NCBI GenBank assembly: GCA_964582545.1
Contig: CAZOSB010000006.1
Location: 1-64,000 of the forward strand
Direction: 5' to 3'
Length of the DNA stretch: 64,000 nt
Origin: JAVVUJ01 sp964582545
Lineage (GTDB): Bacteria > Bacillota > Clostridia > Peptostreptococcales > Anaerovoracaceae
Shown one piece after another: positions 52,139 to 61,937 of this stretch. The translations under genes were made by a program, and so were the position numbers. The notes below the pieces were generated by a model. The model worked only from the letters and a program-made list of their open reading frames with translations. It did no database searches and was not told the origin of the DNA. Positions within the stretch are counted from its first letter, which is position 1; each line of letters begins with the position of its first letter.

Positions 52139-52303
52139 TTATTTTTTCATATTTTTTCCATATAATGCTCCCCAGAAAATTAAGAGAAGGCCGGGGATTA
52201 AGAGCGACCATCTGATGGAATCGGCTACAATCACACTTTTCCACACGGCATAAAACCCCCCCATAAAACAAAACAATGAAATGACTAAAAACCTATAATT
52301 CAT
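52139..52303 (-). CDS. Small two-helix membrane protein
   Basis: This frame encodes 54 residues: MNYRFLVISLFCFMGGFYA, a polar linker (WKSVIVADSIRW), a second hydrophobic helix (LLIPGLLLIFWGALYG) and the tail KNMKK. The amphipathic pattern and positive C-terminus are those of a real small membrane protein. Only a weak GGAAAA site precedes the ATG at 52303. It lies 112 nt beyond the superoxide reductase start on the same strand. The function is unknown. Confidence 0.5.
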   Translation of the reverse strand: MNYRFLVISLFCFMGGFYAVWKSVIVADSIRWSLLIPGLLLIFWGALYGKNMKK

Positions 52304-52341
52304 AAAATCAATTTTCCTTTATTCTAATATAATATTTTTAG

Positions 52342-52392
52342 CTAATCTAACCTAATCTAATCTTATCTTATCTTATCTTATCTTATCTTACC
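52342..52392. repeat. Tandem pentanucleotide repeat
   Basis: Six exact TCTTA units (52361-52390) are preceded by CTAAT/CTAAC-like units (52342-52360). It is a short slippage-prone microsatellite in a 790-nt stretch (52028-52817) that otherwise holds only the small membrane protein gene and a hairpin. Confidence 0.8.
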
Positions 52393-52740
52393 TTTTAATT
52401 TCTTTAATGACCTCGCAAATCATAAATCGAATTTAACATTATAAGATTGATATTATAATTATATATGAAAAATAAATTGGTGCAAATATTTTCTAAGGAT
52501 TTTTATAAAATTATAAAGTTAATTTCATCTAGAGCATACTGAACAATTAAAAAATGCTTTATTTTTAAAAATTTAAAGGAATTTTTTAATTTAAGTGCAG
52601 ATGATATTAACAAATTGAATTAAAAGCTTTACACTTTTTTAAAGGCTATCTATAAGTTGAATAAGCCTTTGGTTCAAAAGCCTTTATCTATTGTTATTCT
52701 TTTTTGTTTTGATATAATTTCAAGCAAAACTCTCTAATTA

Positions 52741-52800
52741 GAAAATCCACCAGGGTATGATCCTAAAAAAGTTTTAGGCAGGACCTACTGGTGGATTTTC
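52741..52800 (-). terminator. Long inverted repeat, probable terminator
   Basis: The outer arms GAAAATCCACCAG (52741-52753) and CTGGTGGATTTTC (52788-52800) are perfect complements. An inner pair CCTAAAA (52762-52768) and TTTTAGG (52772-52778) lies inside. The structure stands 17 nt past the stop of the minus-strand small gene at 52818, so it probably ends that transcript. Confidence 0.65.
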
Positions 52801-52817
52801 AGGGTTGGTTAATCTGT

Positions 52818-53027
52818 TTATTTTGATGTCTCGTTATCGATAGCTTGCTTACCCATATCGGTTAGCGCATCTGAAGGTAAATCTGCATAATCAACATTTG
52901 GATTTTGCTGTTTAGCAACTTCTTTTCCACGTTCAATCAATGTTTTAGACATCAAATTACCTAAGTCTCTGGATGTCATGTTTGCCATATCTACATCGGC
53001 ATCAAGTCCCATTTTATTATTTGACAT
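52818..53027 (-). CDS. Small hypothetical protein
   Basis: This 69-residue hydrophilic protein reads MSNNKMGLDADVDMANMTSRD at its start, with a central helix (LGNLMSKTLIERGKEVAK) and an acidic end. I do not recognise it. Its size and composition recall small acid-soluble proteins, but the conserved spore-protein motifs are absent. The start is ATG 53027, 7 nt after AAGGAGG. A GTG at 53033 is too close. It is transcribed alone. Confidence 0.7.
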   Translation of the reverse strand: MSNNKMGLDADVDMANMTSRDLGNLMSKTLIERGKEVAKQQNPNVDYADLPSDALTDMGKQAIDNETSK

Positions 53028-53148
53028 GTTCACACCTCCTTATGGATATTATTGCCAACGTTGATAAAAATATTTATACACCTGAAATAACCTGATCTAT
53101 TTTAAATTTTTAAAAGTTTTTAAATCGCATCAGAATTTTGAAATTACA

Positions 53149-53177
53149 TTGAAAAGCATCAGACACTATGATAAAAT
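53149..53177 (+). promoter_or_regulatory. Promoter of the FAD dehydrogenase gene
   Basis: TTGAAA (53149-53154), a 17-nt spacer and TAAAAT (53172-53177) make a good sigma-A promoter about 40 nt before the ATG. Confidence 0.65.
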
Positions 53178-53216
53178 ATCCAATATAAATTATTCGAAAT
53201 ATGAGGGACTAATTGC

Positions 53217-54599
53217 ATGAATAAATATGATATCATTATAGCAGGTGCAGGAGCCAGCGGTGTTTTTCTGGCTTATGAACTTACCAAAAGAGAAAATAAA
53301 GCAAAGATACTTTTAATAGACAAAGGTGCAGATTTAGAGAGTAGGGTGTGCCCCATTAAGTTAGGCAAAACTCAGAACTGTATAAAATGTGTACCTTGCC
53401 ATATTATGAACGGGTATGGCGGCGCAGGAACCTTGTCCGATGGGAAATACAATATCACCACAAAATTTGGAGGGGATCTTCACAACTACGTAGGTGTGGA
53501 AGAGGCAATGCGTCTGATGGAATATGTAGACGAGGTACTCTGTGCCATGGGAGGTGCGGATGCCAGGTTGTACTCCACGGGGAATTCTGAATTGAAAACA
53601 ACAGCCCTCAGAAGCAACTTGCATTTGTTGGATGCAAAAGTAAGGCATTTGGGTACGGATAGAAATGCCAGAATCTTAAAAAGAATTTTTGACTTTACAA
53701 AAGACAGAGTGGATATAAAATTAAGGACTCAAATTGATCAAGTGGATTGCTTGAAAGAGGGAGGCTTCCAAATCACAACAGAAAAGGGAGACTGCTACCA
53801 ATGTAACGATCTGGTACTAGCTACTGGTCGTTCGGGTTCCAAATGGATTTCAACTATCTGTGAAAAGATGGATATTGGGTTAAAAAGAAATAGAGTAGAT
53901 ATTGGCGTTCGAGTAGAGCTACCCGGTGAGGTATTTAGCCATATTACGGACGAGGTTTACGAAAGCAAGATCGTTTATAAAACCGATAAATACAACGATA
54001 TGGTCAGAACCTTCTGCATGAACCCTTATGGAGAAGTGGTGGCAGAAAATACCAACGGCATCGTAACGGTAAACGGTCACAGCTATGCAGATCCCCAATT
54101 GAGAACGGAGAATACCAACTTTGCTCTCTTAGTTTCCAATACCTTTACAGAGCCCTTCAAGGACAGCAATGAGTACGGTGAACATATTGCCAGGCTGAGC
54201 AACATGCTGGGTGGTGGTGTACTTCTACAAAGGTTTGGAGATTTGGTTAAGGGTCGAAGGAGCAGCGCCAGAAGGATGGAGAAGTGTTTTACACGCCCAA
54301 CCCTAAATGCTACACCGGGAGATTTAAGTCTGGTTATTCCGAAAAGGCAGTTGGACAATATCATAGAAATGATTTATGCCTTGGATAAAATTGCTCCGGG
54401 TACAGCCAACGAAGATACCTTGCTATATGGTGTTGAGGTGAAATTTTATAATTCAAAGGTGGAAGTGGATCAGAACCTTGAAACTAAGGTGAAGGGTCTC
54501 TACGCGTTGGGTGATGGCTCTGGGGTTACCCACTCATTATCTCAGGCATCAGCAAGTGGAGTATATGTAGGGAAAATATTAGCGGATAAATACAAATAA
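53217..54599 (+). CDS. FAD-dependent dehydrogenase (COG2509-type)
   Basis: This 460-residue protein starts with a Rossmann dinucleotide-binding motif, IIAGAGASGVFLAYEL, followed by LLIDKGADLESR. It contains CIKCVPCHIMNGYGGAGTLSDG (shared by the uncharacterised COG2509 dehydrogenases), ends with the FAD-contacting LYALGDGSGVTHSLSQASASG, and has VLATGRSGS in the middle. The electron partner and substrate are unknown. GAGGG precedes the ATG. It is the first gene of a run that continues through the ATPase and nuclease. Confidence 0.82.
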   Translation: MNKYDIIIAGAGASGVFLAYELTKRENKAKILLIDKGADLESRVCPIKLGKTQNCIKCVPCHIMNGYGGAGTLSDGKYNITTKFGGDLHNYVGVEEAMRLMEYVDEVLCAMGGADARLYSTGNSELKTTALRSNLHLLDAKVRHLGTDRNARILKRIFDFTKDRVDIKLRTQIDQVDCLKEGGFQITTEKGDCYQCNDLVLATGRSGSKWISTICEKMDIGLKRNRVDIGVRVELPGEVFSHITDEVYESKIVYKTDKYNDMVRTFCMNPYGEVVAENTNGIVTVNGHSYADPQLRTENTNFALLVSNTFTEPFKDSNEYGEHIARLSNMLGGGVLLQRFGDLVKGRRSSARRMEKCFTRPTLNATPGDLSLVIPKRQLDNIIEMIYALDKIAPGTANEDTLLYGVEVKFYNSKVEVDQNLETKVKGLYALGDGSGVTHSLSQASASGVYVGKILADKYK

Positions 54600-54621
54600 T
54601 TTACGTTGCGGGGGAGTGAAA

Positions 54622-55734
54622 ATGTTTATAAAAAGATCCATTATACCGGTGGTGAAACAGCTAAATGAACAATATCCCATCATTATTTTTACGGGTGCTT
54701 TAGGAACTGGAAAAAGAACTTTGTTAGACAGCTTGGAAACCGTAAAGCGAGAGAAGCTCTCGTTGGAGAACGCTAAATTGAGGATGTTAGCTGAAAAACA
54801 CCCCGCAGAGTTTGTAAATAATTTAAGACCCCCTGTGACCATTTCCAATATACAATATGGCTTAAACTTGATGCCATACATCACCCAAAGGGCCATCAGA
54901 GAGCAGAGAAAAGGAGATTATTGGCTTATCGGCTCACACATGAGTGACCTTTTTGATCAAGAGGGAGCTTCCTTAGGCGAGCATATTGGAGTCGTGAAGC
55001 TTACCGGACTCACCTATGAAGAAATTACAGGGGAGGAGCTTGATTTTACTGCTATTCAAGAGATGCAAAAGCCCCTAGTGAAAAATCAAATCTTAAGGGG
55101 AAGCATGCCGGAGCTTTATGAAAATGGGAATTTTGACAATAGAAATCAGTACTATGATAACCTTGTTCAGGAATTTTTAAGGACGGAAATCAAGCACATG
55201 GCCAAGGTGAGCAATGTCATGGACTTTAGGAGATTTATGGTGTCCGTAGCCACCAGATCCGGGGAAATGGTGAATTACGCCAATTTAGCTAAGGATGCGG
55301 ATATCAGTCAGCCCACGGCTAAACAGTGGCTTTCCGTGTTGGTGGAGGGAGGCTGGGTAAGCCTATTGCAACCCTATAGACACCCAAAGCTCAGCAGAGT
55401 GATCGATGTACCCAGAATGTTTTTTATGGATACGGGTCTCTGCTCCTATTTGGCAGGTACGAACCGAGTGGATCGGCTTTTTAAAACCTGGGTGTTGAGT
55501 GAACTTTTTAAACAATATTATAATAAGGGCGTTGTACCCCCCTTATACCACTATCGAGATAAGGACTGCAAAGAGGTGGACTTGATCATAGACGGGGAAG
55601 AGGGAATCACACCTATAAAAATTGTTGAAACCGGTGCCCATACCGTAAAAAATAAGCTTTATTTTAATGGTTTTCAAAAAAAAGATATCAAAACCTTTCT
55701 TGGGAAAACCATATCATTTAATAAAAAAATATGA
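54622..55734 (+). CDS. AAA_14/DUF4143 family ATPase
   Basis: In this 370-residue protein an N-terminal ATPase domain has IIIFTGALGTGKRTLLD, a Walker A in which Arg takes the place of the first Thr of GKTT. WLIGSHMSDLF serves as the sensor segment. A winged-helix part follows (YANLAKDADISQPTAKQWL), and the C-terminal DUF4143 domain has the PD-(D/E)XK-like VDLIID and KIVETG. The family is widespread and sometimes toxin-antitoxin associated, and no antitoxin partner is seen. ATG 54622 is preferred over GTG 54616, which lies in the GGGGAG site. Confidence 0.82.
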   Translation: MFIKRSIIPVVKQLNEQYPIIIFTGALGTGKRTLLDSLETVKREKLSLENAKLRMLAEKHPAEFVNNLRPPVTISNIQYGLNLMPYITQRAIREQRKGDYWLIGSHMSDLFDQEGASLGEHIGVVKLTGLTYEEITGEELDFTAIQEMQKPLVKNQILRGSMPELYENGNFDNRNQYYDNLVQEFLRTEIKHMAKVSNVMDFRRFMVSVATRSGEMVNYANLAKDADISQPTAKQWLSVLVEGGWVSLLQPYRHPKLSRVIDVPRMFFMDTGLCSYLAGTNRVDRLFKTWVLSELFKQYYNKGVVPPLYHYRDKDCKEVDLIIDGEEGITPIKIVETGAHTVKNKLYFNGFQKKDIKTFLGKTISFNKKI

Positions 55735-55743
55735 AGTGAAACA

Positions 55744-58700
55744 ATGATGATTAACCTATATTATGGTCGAGAGAATCTAAATAAAGAGCAATTTCTCTTT
55801 GATGAAATCAAAGCGCAACTTGCCGAAATCAGGTTAAAAAAAGGTGCCTGTGAGAAGATTCTTTTATTAGTACCCGACCAGTTTACCTTGCAAGCCGAGA
55901 GAAATGCTTTTGACTATCTAAAAATTCCAGGTATGTTGGAACTGGAAATTACCAGCATCTCCAGGTTAGGAGCCAAAATCCTAAAGGAAACAGGAGGGGC
56001 AAAACGAGAGCATGTAGATCAATATGGTCGACATATGTTGCTTTCCCAAATCATTCGGCAAGAAAAGGAAAATCTATTAGCCTTTCAAGGTTTGGATCAA
56101 AACCAATCCTTTATAAAGATGATGAATAACCTCATCTCTGAAATGAAACAATACAATGCAGATCCGGAAACCATCCTCAGCATTATGGAATCGCTGGATC
56201 CATCTTCTCTTTTAAATAAAAAACTGAAAGATATCTATAACATCTACGATAAATATGAAAGTCGCCTGTCCGGAAAGCAATTAGATACCGAGGATTACAT
56301 TAGTCTGTACACTGAGGGGATAAATCGATCAAAGCAATTAAGTAAATCAAAGATTTGGATCTTTGGTTTTGATTATTTTACCCCTAAAAATTTAAACGTT
56401 TTGGAAAAACTTTGTCTTAACACCTTGGAAGTAAATTTAATCTTTTGTCATAACGGAATTGATAAAGATAAAGAAAACGATCAAGAAATTTTTGCGATTA
56501 CTGAAGAAATGATTCAGAGGATCATTGGGATCGCTGAAAAATGTGGAATTCCTTGCAAAAGAAAGGAAGTGCCCTTATCCTATGCTTTTTTAGCAAATCC
56601 TTTTTTGAGCCATTTGGAGTCCCAAGCTTTTGCATATCCTCACAAAGTTTATGGCAGCCCTAACGTCAGCAAAGTAGAAGGAAACGAAAAAGGATCGGCA
56701 GAACGTGATTCGGATTTTCCCATCAAGCTTTGCGTGGCCGCCAATATCTATGCGGAAGCAGAGAGTGTTGCCCAATGTATCAGGTACCTGATTAGGGTAA
56801 AAAAACTGAGATACAAGGATATCTTGGTAATCTGCAATGACATGGAAACCAGAGGCTCGGTTCTTAAACGGGTTTTTGATCAATATGAAATCGGATGCTT
56901 CTTTGATGTGAAGAGGGATATTCTTCATCATCCGCAAATCCAGTTACTATTAAGCCTGATGGATCTAATGGTATACGGATGGACGCATGAAACCGTTTTT
57001 AAAATCTTTAAAACAGGATTGTTTTTATTTGAAGCAGAAGATATTTGTTTATTGGAAAATTACGCGAAAAAGTATCGGCTGATTAGAGGAAAGTGGAAGA
57101 ATCCTTTAAAATATGGACTGGAAGACTTAGATGGAGAGACCTCTGAAAAACTGGAGGAAATGCGACGGACAACCTATCAAATACTGCATAATCTTGAACA
57201 GGATTTTAAGTCTGCGAAAAAAGCCTCTCAAAAGACAGAAATCCTAGTCGACTTTTTACAGGATTGTTTAGAGAGCTCCTTAAAGACAGAAGCTTTTCTT
57301 TCTTACTTGGAAGAAAATCATCATTTTGATTTCGCATTAGAAACATCTCAAGTTTGGAATACCACCATCAATATCTTTAATCAAATTGTAAACTTGATGG
57401 GAGAGGAAGAAATTACTACCAACGAATATGCGTTGCTTCTGAGAACCGGCTTTGAGGACGTGGAGATTGGCATTATTCCCCCCACTTTGGATGAAGTCTT
57501 GGTGGGAACAGCACAAAGAACCAGGGGGGGGAGGGTAAAGGCTTTATTAATTCTGGGAGCAAATGATGGCTTGTTGCCAAAGATAAACTCGGAGGAAGGC
57601 TTGTTAAATGAGGATGAAAAATCCGTGATCTTCTTTCAGGGTAGGGAAATTTGCAAGGTAGATAAGCTGAGAGTGATGGAAGAAACTTTGGCTATCTATA
57701 AGATATTGGCAAAACCAGAGCAGTTTTTGTGGATGAGCTATTCCGCTACGGACATGGAAGGGAAGGAGTCAAAACCCTGTCTGCTTTTTAATAAAATCAG
57801 AGGAATCTTTCCCCAAATTGTTCCGGAAAAAGACATCCAGAACAGCGGGGATCCTGTGAATCTCATAGGAACGCCGAAAAGCACATTAAAGCACTTGTCT
57901 TTTGCCTTGCGTCAAGGAGAAGCTTTTGGAGAGACAAAGGAAGCGTGGGCTATTGCTTTGGATTGGTACTTAGGCAAGGAAGAGAACCGAGGCATACTAT
58001 CTCCCCTGAAAAAAGGTCTTGCACCTTTTGATTCTAAAGAAAAGATTCAGGATAGTCTGGCAAAGGAACTTTATAAAAAGGAAAGCTTTAGCCCATCCCA
58101 GTTGGAGAAATATGCCAAATGCCCCTTTTCCTATTTTATGACCTATGGCTTAAAACCTGAAGAGGAAGAAGAGTTTCGGGTTACCGGACGAGATATGGGA
58201 GATATCTATCATAGAGTCCTTATGCAGGCCACCCAGAGCCTCACATTAGAGGAATACCCTATCACAGGTGAGGAGTCACCTTGGATGAATGTTTCTCAGG
58301 AGCAATGTAAGGAGCTGGTGGAAGGACTGCTTGAGAAGGAGACTCACGGGTACAAGGGCGGACTTCTTCAGCAGGGTGGTGAAGAAAAATACAGAATGAA
58401 TCGGATGAAAGAGGTCTGCGGGGAAGCTTTATGGGCATTGGTGGGACAGGTTCGCGCAGGTAGTATTGAAAAAATTTATTTTGAGGCAAAATTTGGAAAG
58501 GGTTCAGACGGTGTTTTTCCGCCTATATCCTTAAGTGCTGACGGGAAACAGTTTACCATTGAAGGTAAAATCGATAGAGTGGATCAGCTGCAGGGAAGCT
58601 ATGCAAAAATTATTGACTATAAATCCGGAAAAGAAAAATTTTCATTAAAGGAAGCTAGGGCAGGGCTGAAGCTTCAGCTTCTCTTATACCTGAAAGCCAC

Positions 58701-59154
58701 TAGGATGAAGCCTGCGGGAGTATTTTACTTTGAAATAGGGGAAACTCCTATTGATGCAACAGAAATTAGCAACGAGGAATATGCAGGAAAGGTACAGGAG
58801 GAAAAGGAAAAGACTTATAAGTTGGATGGAATTGTTTTGGATGATGAGGCTATCATTGAAAGTATCGCGGGAGAGTTTTCCGGATATTCTCAAATCCTTC
58901 AGGTCAGAAAAACCAAAGAAGGCAACTATGCGGGAACCAATGATGAGCGAATTCTCACAGAAGAAGAATTTCAGCAGTTAGGGGAGGAAGTAATGGAACG
59001 GGTAACGGAAACTTGCCATGACTTAAGCACCGGCAAAATTTATATTTCACCCGCAAAAACCAACACTACAACGGCTTGTGAATTTTGTGCCTTCGGGGGG
59101 GTCTGTATTTTTGACTTAGCCTTTGACGGATGTTCCTATAATATGATAAAATAG
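55744..59154 (+). CDS. addB: AddB-like helicase/nuclease subunit
   Basis: This 1136-residue protein matches AddB, which with AddA processes double-strand breaks for recombination. The C-terminal RecB-type nuclease has GKIDRVDQL and IDYKSGKEKF. The iron-sulfur clasp is formed by Cys at about 793 (AKCPFSY) and CEFC...C near 1112-1121. The usual N-terminal Walker A reads YYGRENLNKEQ, so that P-loop is lost. addA, which is normally next to addB, is not in the window, where cysK follows 31 nt later. It starts 9 nt after the ATPase gene. Confidence 0.8.
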   Translation: MMINLYYGRENLNKEQFLFDEIKAQLAEIRLKKGACEKILLLVPDQFTLQAERNAFDYLKIPGMLELEITSISRLGAKILKETGGAKREHVDQYGRHMLLSQIIRQEKENLLAFQGLDQNQSFIKMMNNLISEMKQYNADPETILSIMESLDPSSLLNKKLKDIYNIYDKYESRLSGKQLDTEDYISLYTEGINRSKQLSKSKIWIFGFDYFTPKNLNVLEKLCLNTLEVNLIFCHNGIDKDKENDQEIFAITEEMIQRIIGIAEKCGIPCKRKEVPLSYAFLANPFLSHLESQAFAYPHKVYGSPNVSKVEGNEKGSAERDSDFPIKLCVAANIYAEAESVAQCIRYLIRVKKLRYKDILVICNDMETRGSVLKRVFDQYEIGCFFDVKRDILHHPQIQLLLSLMDLMVYGWTHETVFKIFKTGLFLFEAEDICLLENYAKKYRLIRGKWKNPLKYGLEDLDGETSEKLEEMRRTTYQILHNLEQDFKSAKKASQKTEILVDFLQDCLESSLKTEAFLSYLEENHHFDFALETSQVWNTTINIFNQIVNLMGEEEITTNEYALLLRTGFEDVEIGIIPPTLDEVLVGTAQRTRGGRVKALLILGANDGLLPKINSEEGLLNEDEKSVIFFQGREICKVDKLRVMEETLAIYKILAKPEQFLWMSYSATDMEGKESKPCLLFNKIRGIFPQIVPEKDIQNSGDPVNLIGTPKSTLKHLSFALRQGEAFGETKEAWAIALDWYLGKEENRGILSPLKKGLAPFDSKEKIQDSLAKELYKKESFSPSQLEKYAKCPFSYFMTYGLKPEEEEEFRVTGRDMGDIYHRVLMQATQSLTLEEYPITGEESPWMNVSQEQCKELVEGLLEKETHGYKGGLLQQGGEEKYRMNRMKEVCGEALWALVGQVRAGSIEKIYFEAKFGKGSDGVFPPISLSADGKQFTIEGKIDRVDQLQGSYAKIIDYKSGKEKFSLKEARAGLKLQLLLYLKATRMKPAGVFYFEIGETPIDATEISNEEYAGKVQEEKEKTYKLDGIVLDDEAIIESIAGEFSGYSQILQVRKTKEGNYAGTNDERILTEEEFQQLGEEVMERVTETCHDLSTGKIYISPAKTNTTTACEFCAFGGVCIFDLAFDGCSYNMIK

Positions 59155-59185
59155 TGAATCATACATTTCAATAAGGGGGAGTAAT

Positions 59186-60115
59186 ATGAAGATTGCAAAA
59201 GATTTAACGAAGTTGATCGGGCATACGCCCATGGTGTATCTCAATAAATATTGCCGAGAGGTCGGTGCCACAGAGGCATCCCTCATCGCTAAGTTGGAAT
59301 ATTTTAACCCATTGGGAAGCATCAAAGACAGAGCAGCTTTAGCCATGATTGAAGATGCGGAGGAAAGTGGGTTGCTGAGACCCGGCAGTGTGATTATTGA
59401 GCCCACCAGTGGAAACACGGGCATTGGTTTGGCTTTTGTTTCCAAGGTGAAAGGGTATCGAATTATATTGACGATGCCTGAGACAATGAGTATAGAAAGA
59501 AGAAATCTGCTGACGGCCTTAGGTGCGGAAATCGTCCTTACACCCGGCAAAGCCGGAATGTCGGGAGCCATTCAGGAGGCGGAAAAACTAGCGGTCGAAA
59601 CGCCCCATTCCTTTATTCCCGGTCAGTTTACCAATCCTGCAAATCCTAGGGTTCATAGGGAAATCACCGCAGAGGAAATCTGGCACGATACAGACGGTCA
59701 AGTGGATATCTTTGTAGCTGGAGTAGGTACGGGCGGTACCATCACCGGGGTGGGAGAAGGCCTGAAAAGTCATAGTGCCTTTGTGAAAATTGTTGCAGTG
59801 GAACCCTTTGATTCTCCGGTTCTGTCAGGGGGTGAGGCAGGTCCTCATAAACTTCAGGGCATCGGGGCCGGATTTGTGCCTGCTGTTTTAAATGTAAATA
59901 TCATCGATGAGATCATCAAGGTAAAGGCTGAGGATGCCTTTGAAACCTCCAGAATATTAGCTGCTGCAGAGGGACTTTTGGTGGGTATTTCTGCAGGTGC
60001 AGCCGTGTATGCAGGAGCTCAGTTGGCTAGGCGTGAAGAAAATATAGGGAAAAATATCGTGGTACTGCTTCCAGATACGGGGGAAAGGTACTTGTCCACA
60101 GATTTATATATATAA
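59186..60115 (+). CDS. cysK: Cysteine synthase (O-acetylserine sulfhydrylase)
   Basis: This 309-residue PLP enzyme makes cysteine from O-acetylserine and sulfide. PLP binds at Lys47 in NPLGSIKDRA. EPTSGNTGIG binds the substrate carboxylate, GTGGTITG holds the phosphate, and SAGAA precedes the C-terminus (LPDTGERYLST). Length is normal. AAGGGGGAG precedes the ATG. With the desulfidase-like gene at 829 the window holds both a cysteine-making and a cysteine-splitting enzyme, though they are far apart. Confidence 0.95.
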   Translation: MKIAKDLTKLIGHTPMVYLNKYCREVGATEASLIAKLEYFNPLGSIKDRAALAMIEDAEESGLLRPGSVIIEPTSGNTGIGLAFVSKVKGYRIILTMPETMSIERRNLLTALGAEIVLTPGKAGMSGAIQEAEKLAVETPHSFIPGQFTNPANPRVHREITAEEIWHDTDGQVDIFVAGVGTGGTITGVGEGLKSHSAFVKIVAVEPFDSPVLSGGEAGPHKLQGIGAGFVPAVLNVNIIDEIIKVKAEDAFETSRILAAAEGLLVGISAGAAVYAGAQLARREENIGKNIVVLLPDTGERYLSTDLYI

Positions 60116-60160
60116 TATTAGTTAACAATGAAAAACGAGGTTTCTCATTGCTAACTAATA
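60116..60160 (+). terminator. Hairpin after cysK
   Basis: TATTAGTTA plus CAATGA on the left arm pair with TCATTG plus TAACTAATA on the right arm (60116-60160), a stem of nearly 20 bp with few mismatches, starting at the base after the cysK stop. There is no strong T run, so it could attenuate or only partly terminate. Confidence 0.6.
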
Positions 60161-60200
60161 TAAAATATCTGTGCTCGATAATGGAAACGAGGATTAAGGA

Positions 60201-61937
60201 ATGAATAGCATCAAATATAAAGATTCAATTTATGTTCATCGTCCCATAACAAATTTAAAAGAAATGCTCTATTCCAGCGCGGATATGTACGGAGAAAGAG
60301 CTGCGTTTTTAGTAAAGGATAGACCTGGAGGCGCATATAGACCAATAGATTTCCATCAGCTGCGAGAAGATGTGGATGGGCTGGGAACAGCTCTGCTAAA
60401 TATGGGCTTATCCGGCAAAAAGATAGCCGTTATCGGTGAAAATCGATATGAATGGGTAGTGACCTATCTGGCCACCGTTTGCGGGACAGGTGTGGTGGTG
60501 CCTTTAGATAGAGAACTTCCTACCAATGAGATTGCCAACCTGTTAAGCAGATCCGAAGCTACGGCCGTGGTTTACTCCAGTAAGCTGGAAACTTCCGTCT
60601 TAGAGTCGGTAAAAGAAGTAGAATCTGTGGAGTACCTCATCAGCATGGACAAAAAACATCACGATGAAAGTATTGGATTTTACTCCTTAAAGCAGTTGAT
60701 TGTGCAAGGAAGACAGCTTGTTAAGGAAGAAAAGCGATATTTCATAGAAACGGAGATAGACAATGAAGCGCTTTGTTCCATTCTCTTTACATCCGGTACC
60801 ACGGGAATGGCAAAGGGAGTTATGTTATCCCATAAAAATATTACAGCTAATGTTTACAATATGTCCAAGTACGTGGACGTGTCTCAAAACCAGACAGGAT
60901 TATCCGTTTTGCCCATGCACCATACCTATGAACTTACCTGCCATGTGTTTACTTCCATCTACCAAGGTTGTACGGTTGCGATTTGCGAGGGGTTAAAGTA
61001 TATTGTAAAGAATATGGCAGAGTCTAAGGCTACGATTCTATTAGGCGTACCCTTGATCTTTGAATCCATGCATAAAAAGGTTTGGAAAAAGGCAGAACTC
61101 AGCGGAAAAGCAGATAAGATGCGAGCAGCGGTGCAACTTGCAAAAAAATTAGAAAAGTTTAATATAAAATCAATGAAAAAGTTGTTTAAAGCGGTGCATC
61201 AGGCTATGGGCGGAAATATGCAGCTTTTCATTTCCGGTGCAGCCGCCATAGATCCGGAGGTAATTGAAGATTTTAATGCTATGGGTGTTACCATGATTCA
61301 AGGGTACGGTATGACGGAAAATGCTCCCATTATTGCGGTGAACAAGGACCGTTATCACAAGGCAGCCTCTGTGGGCTTCCCTATGCCGGGAACGGAAGTG
61401 CAAATCGTGGATCAGGATGAAAGCGGAGTGGGTGAGATTATCTGCAAGGGGGATTCCGTCATGTTGGGTTATTATAATGACCCAGGGGAGACTGCCCGAG
61501 TCATTAAAGATGGTTGGCTCTATACGGGAGATTACGGTTACTTTGACAGAGATGGATTTCTGTATATTTCAGGACGGAAAAAGAATGTAATTATTACAAA
61601 AAACGGAAAGAACGTGTTTCCGGAAGAAATAGAGCTGTATTTGAATAAAAATTCACTTATTAAAGAAGTAGTAGTCTATGGCTTAAATGAAGAGGATGGA
61701 GATACGGTCATCTGCGCAGAAATTGTTCCTGACCTAGAAAGCTTGGAAGAAGAAGTGGGGAAGGTTTCAGAAGGGGAGCTGCGGCGGATTCTTCAAGATA
61801 TTATTCACAGTACCAATGAGCTGATGGCACCGTACAAGCGGGTAAAGAGGTTTGAAATCAGGGATACGGAGTTTGAAAAAACAACGACAAAGAAGATTAA
61901 AAGACACAGCAACTATGGTCAAAAGGAGAAGGAGTGA
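60201..61937 (+). CDS. Long-chain acyl-CoA synthetase (AMP-binding), first of a tandem pair
   Basis: This 578-residue adenylate-forming enzyme has the P-loop TSGTTGMAKGVML, YGMTENAP for the acyl site, YTGDYGYFD and the C-terminal catalytic GRKKNVIITKNGKNVFPEE. This is the FadD-like type of bacterial acyl-CoA synthetase. The acyl chain cannot be predicted. GAGGATTAAGGA precedes the ATG. Its stop overlaps the start of the second copy by 4 nt. Confidence 0.88.
   Translation: MNSIKYKDSIYVHRPITNLKEMLYSSADMYGERAAFLVKDRPGGAYRPIDFHQLREDVDGLGTALLNMGLSGKKIAVIGENRYEWVVTYLATVCGTGVVVPLDRELPTNEIANLLSRSEATAVVYSSKLETSVLESVKEVESVEYLISMDKKHHDESIGFYSLKQLIVQGRQLVKEEKRYFIETEIDNEALCSILFTSGTTGMAKGVMLSHKNITANVYNMSKYVDVSQNQTGLSVLPMHHTYELTCHVFTSIYQGCTVAICEGLKYIVKNMAESKATILLGVPLIFESMHKKVWKKAELSGKADKMRAAVQLAKKLEKFNIKSMKKLFKAVHQAMGGNMQLFISGAAAIDPEVIEDFNAMGVTMIQGYGMTENAPIIAVNKDRYHKAASVGFPMPGTEVQIVDQDESGVGEIICKGDSVMLGYYNDPGETARVIKDGWLYTGDYGYFDRDGFLYISGRKKNVIITKNGKNVFPEEIELYLNKNSLIKEVVVYGLNEEDGDTVICAEIVPDLESLEEEVGKVSEGELRRILQDIIHSTNELMAPYKRVKRFEIRDTEFEKTTTKKIKRHSNYGQKEKE

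Noticed and set aside
52818..53027. Alpha/beta-type small acid-soluble spore protein
   Set aside because: Size is right but the conserved spore-protein segments are missing.
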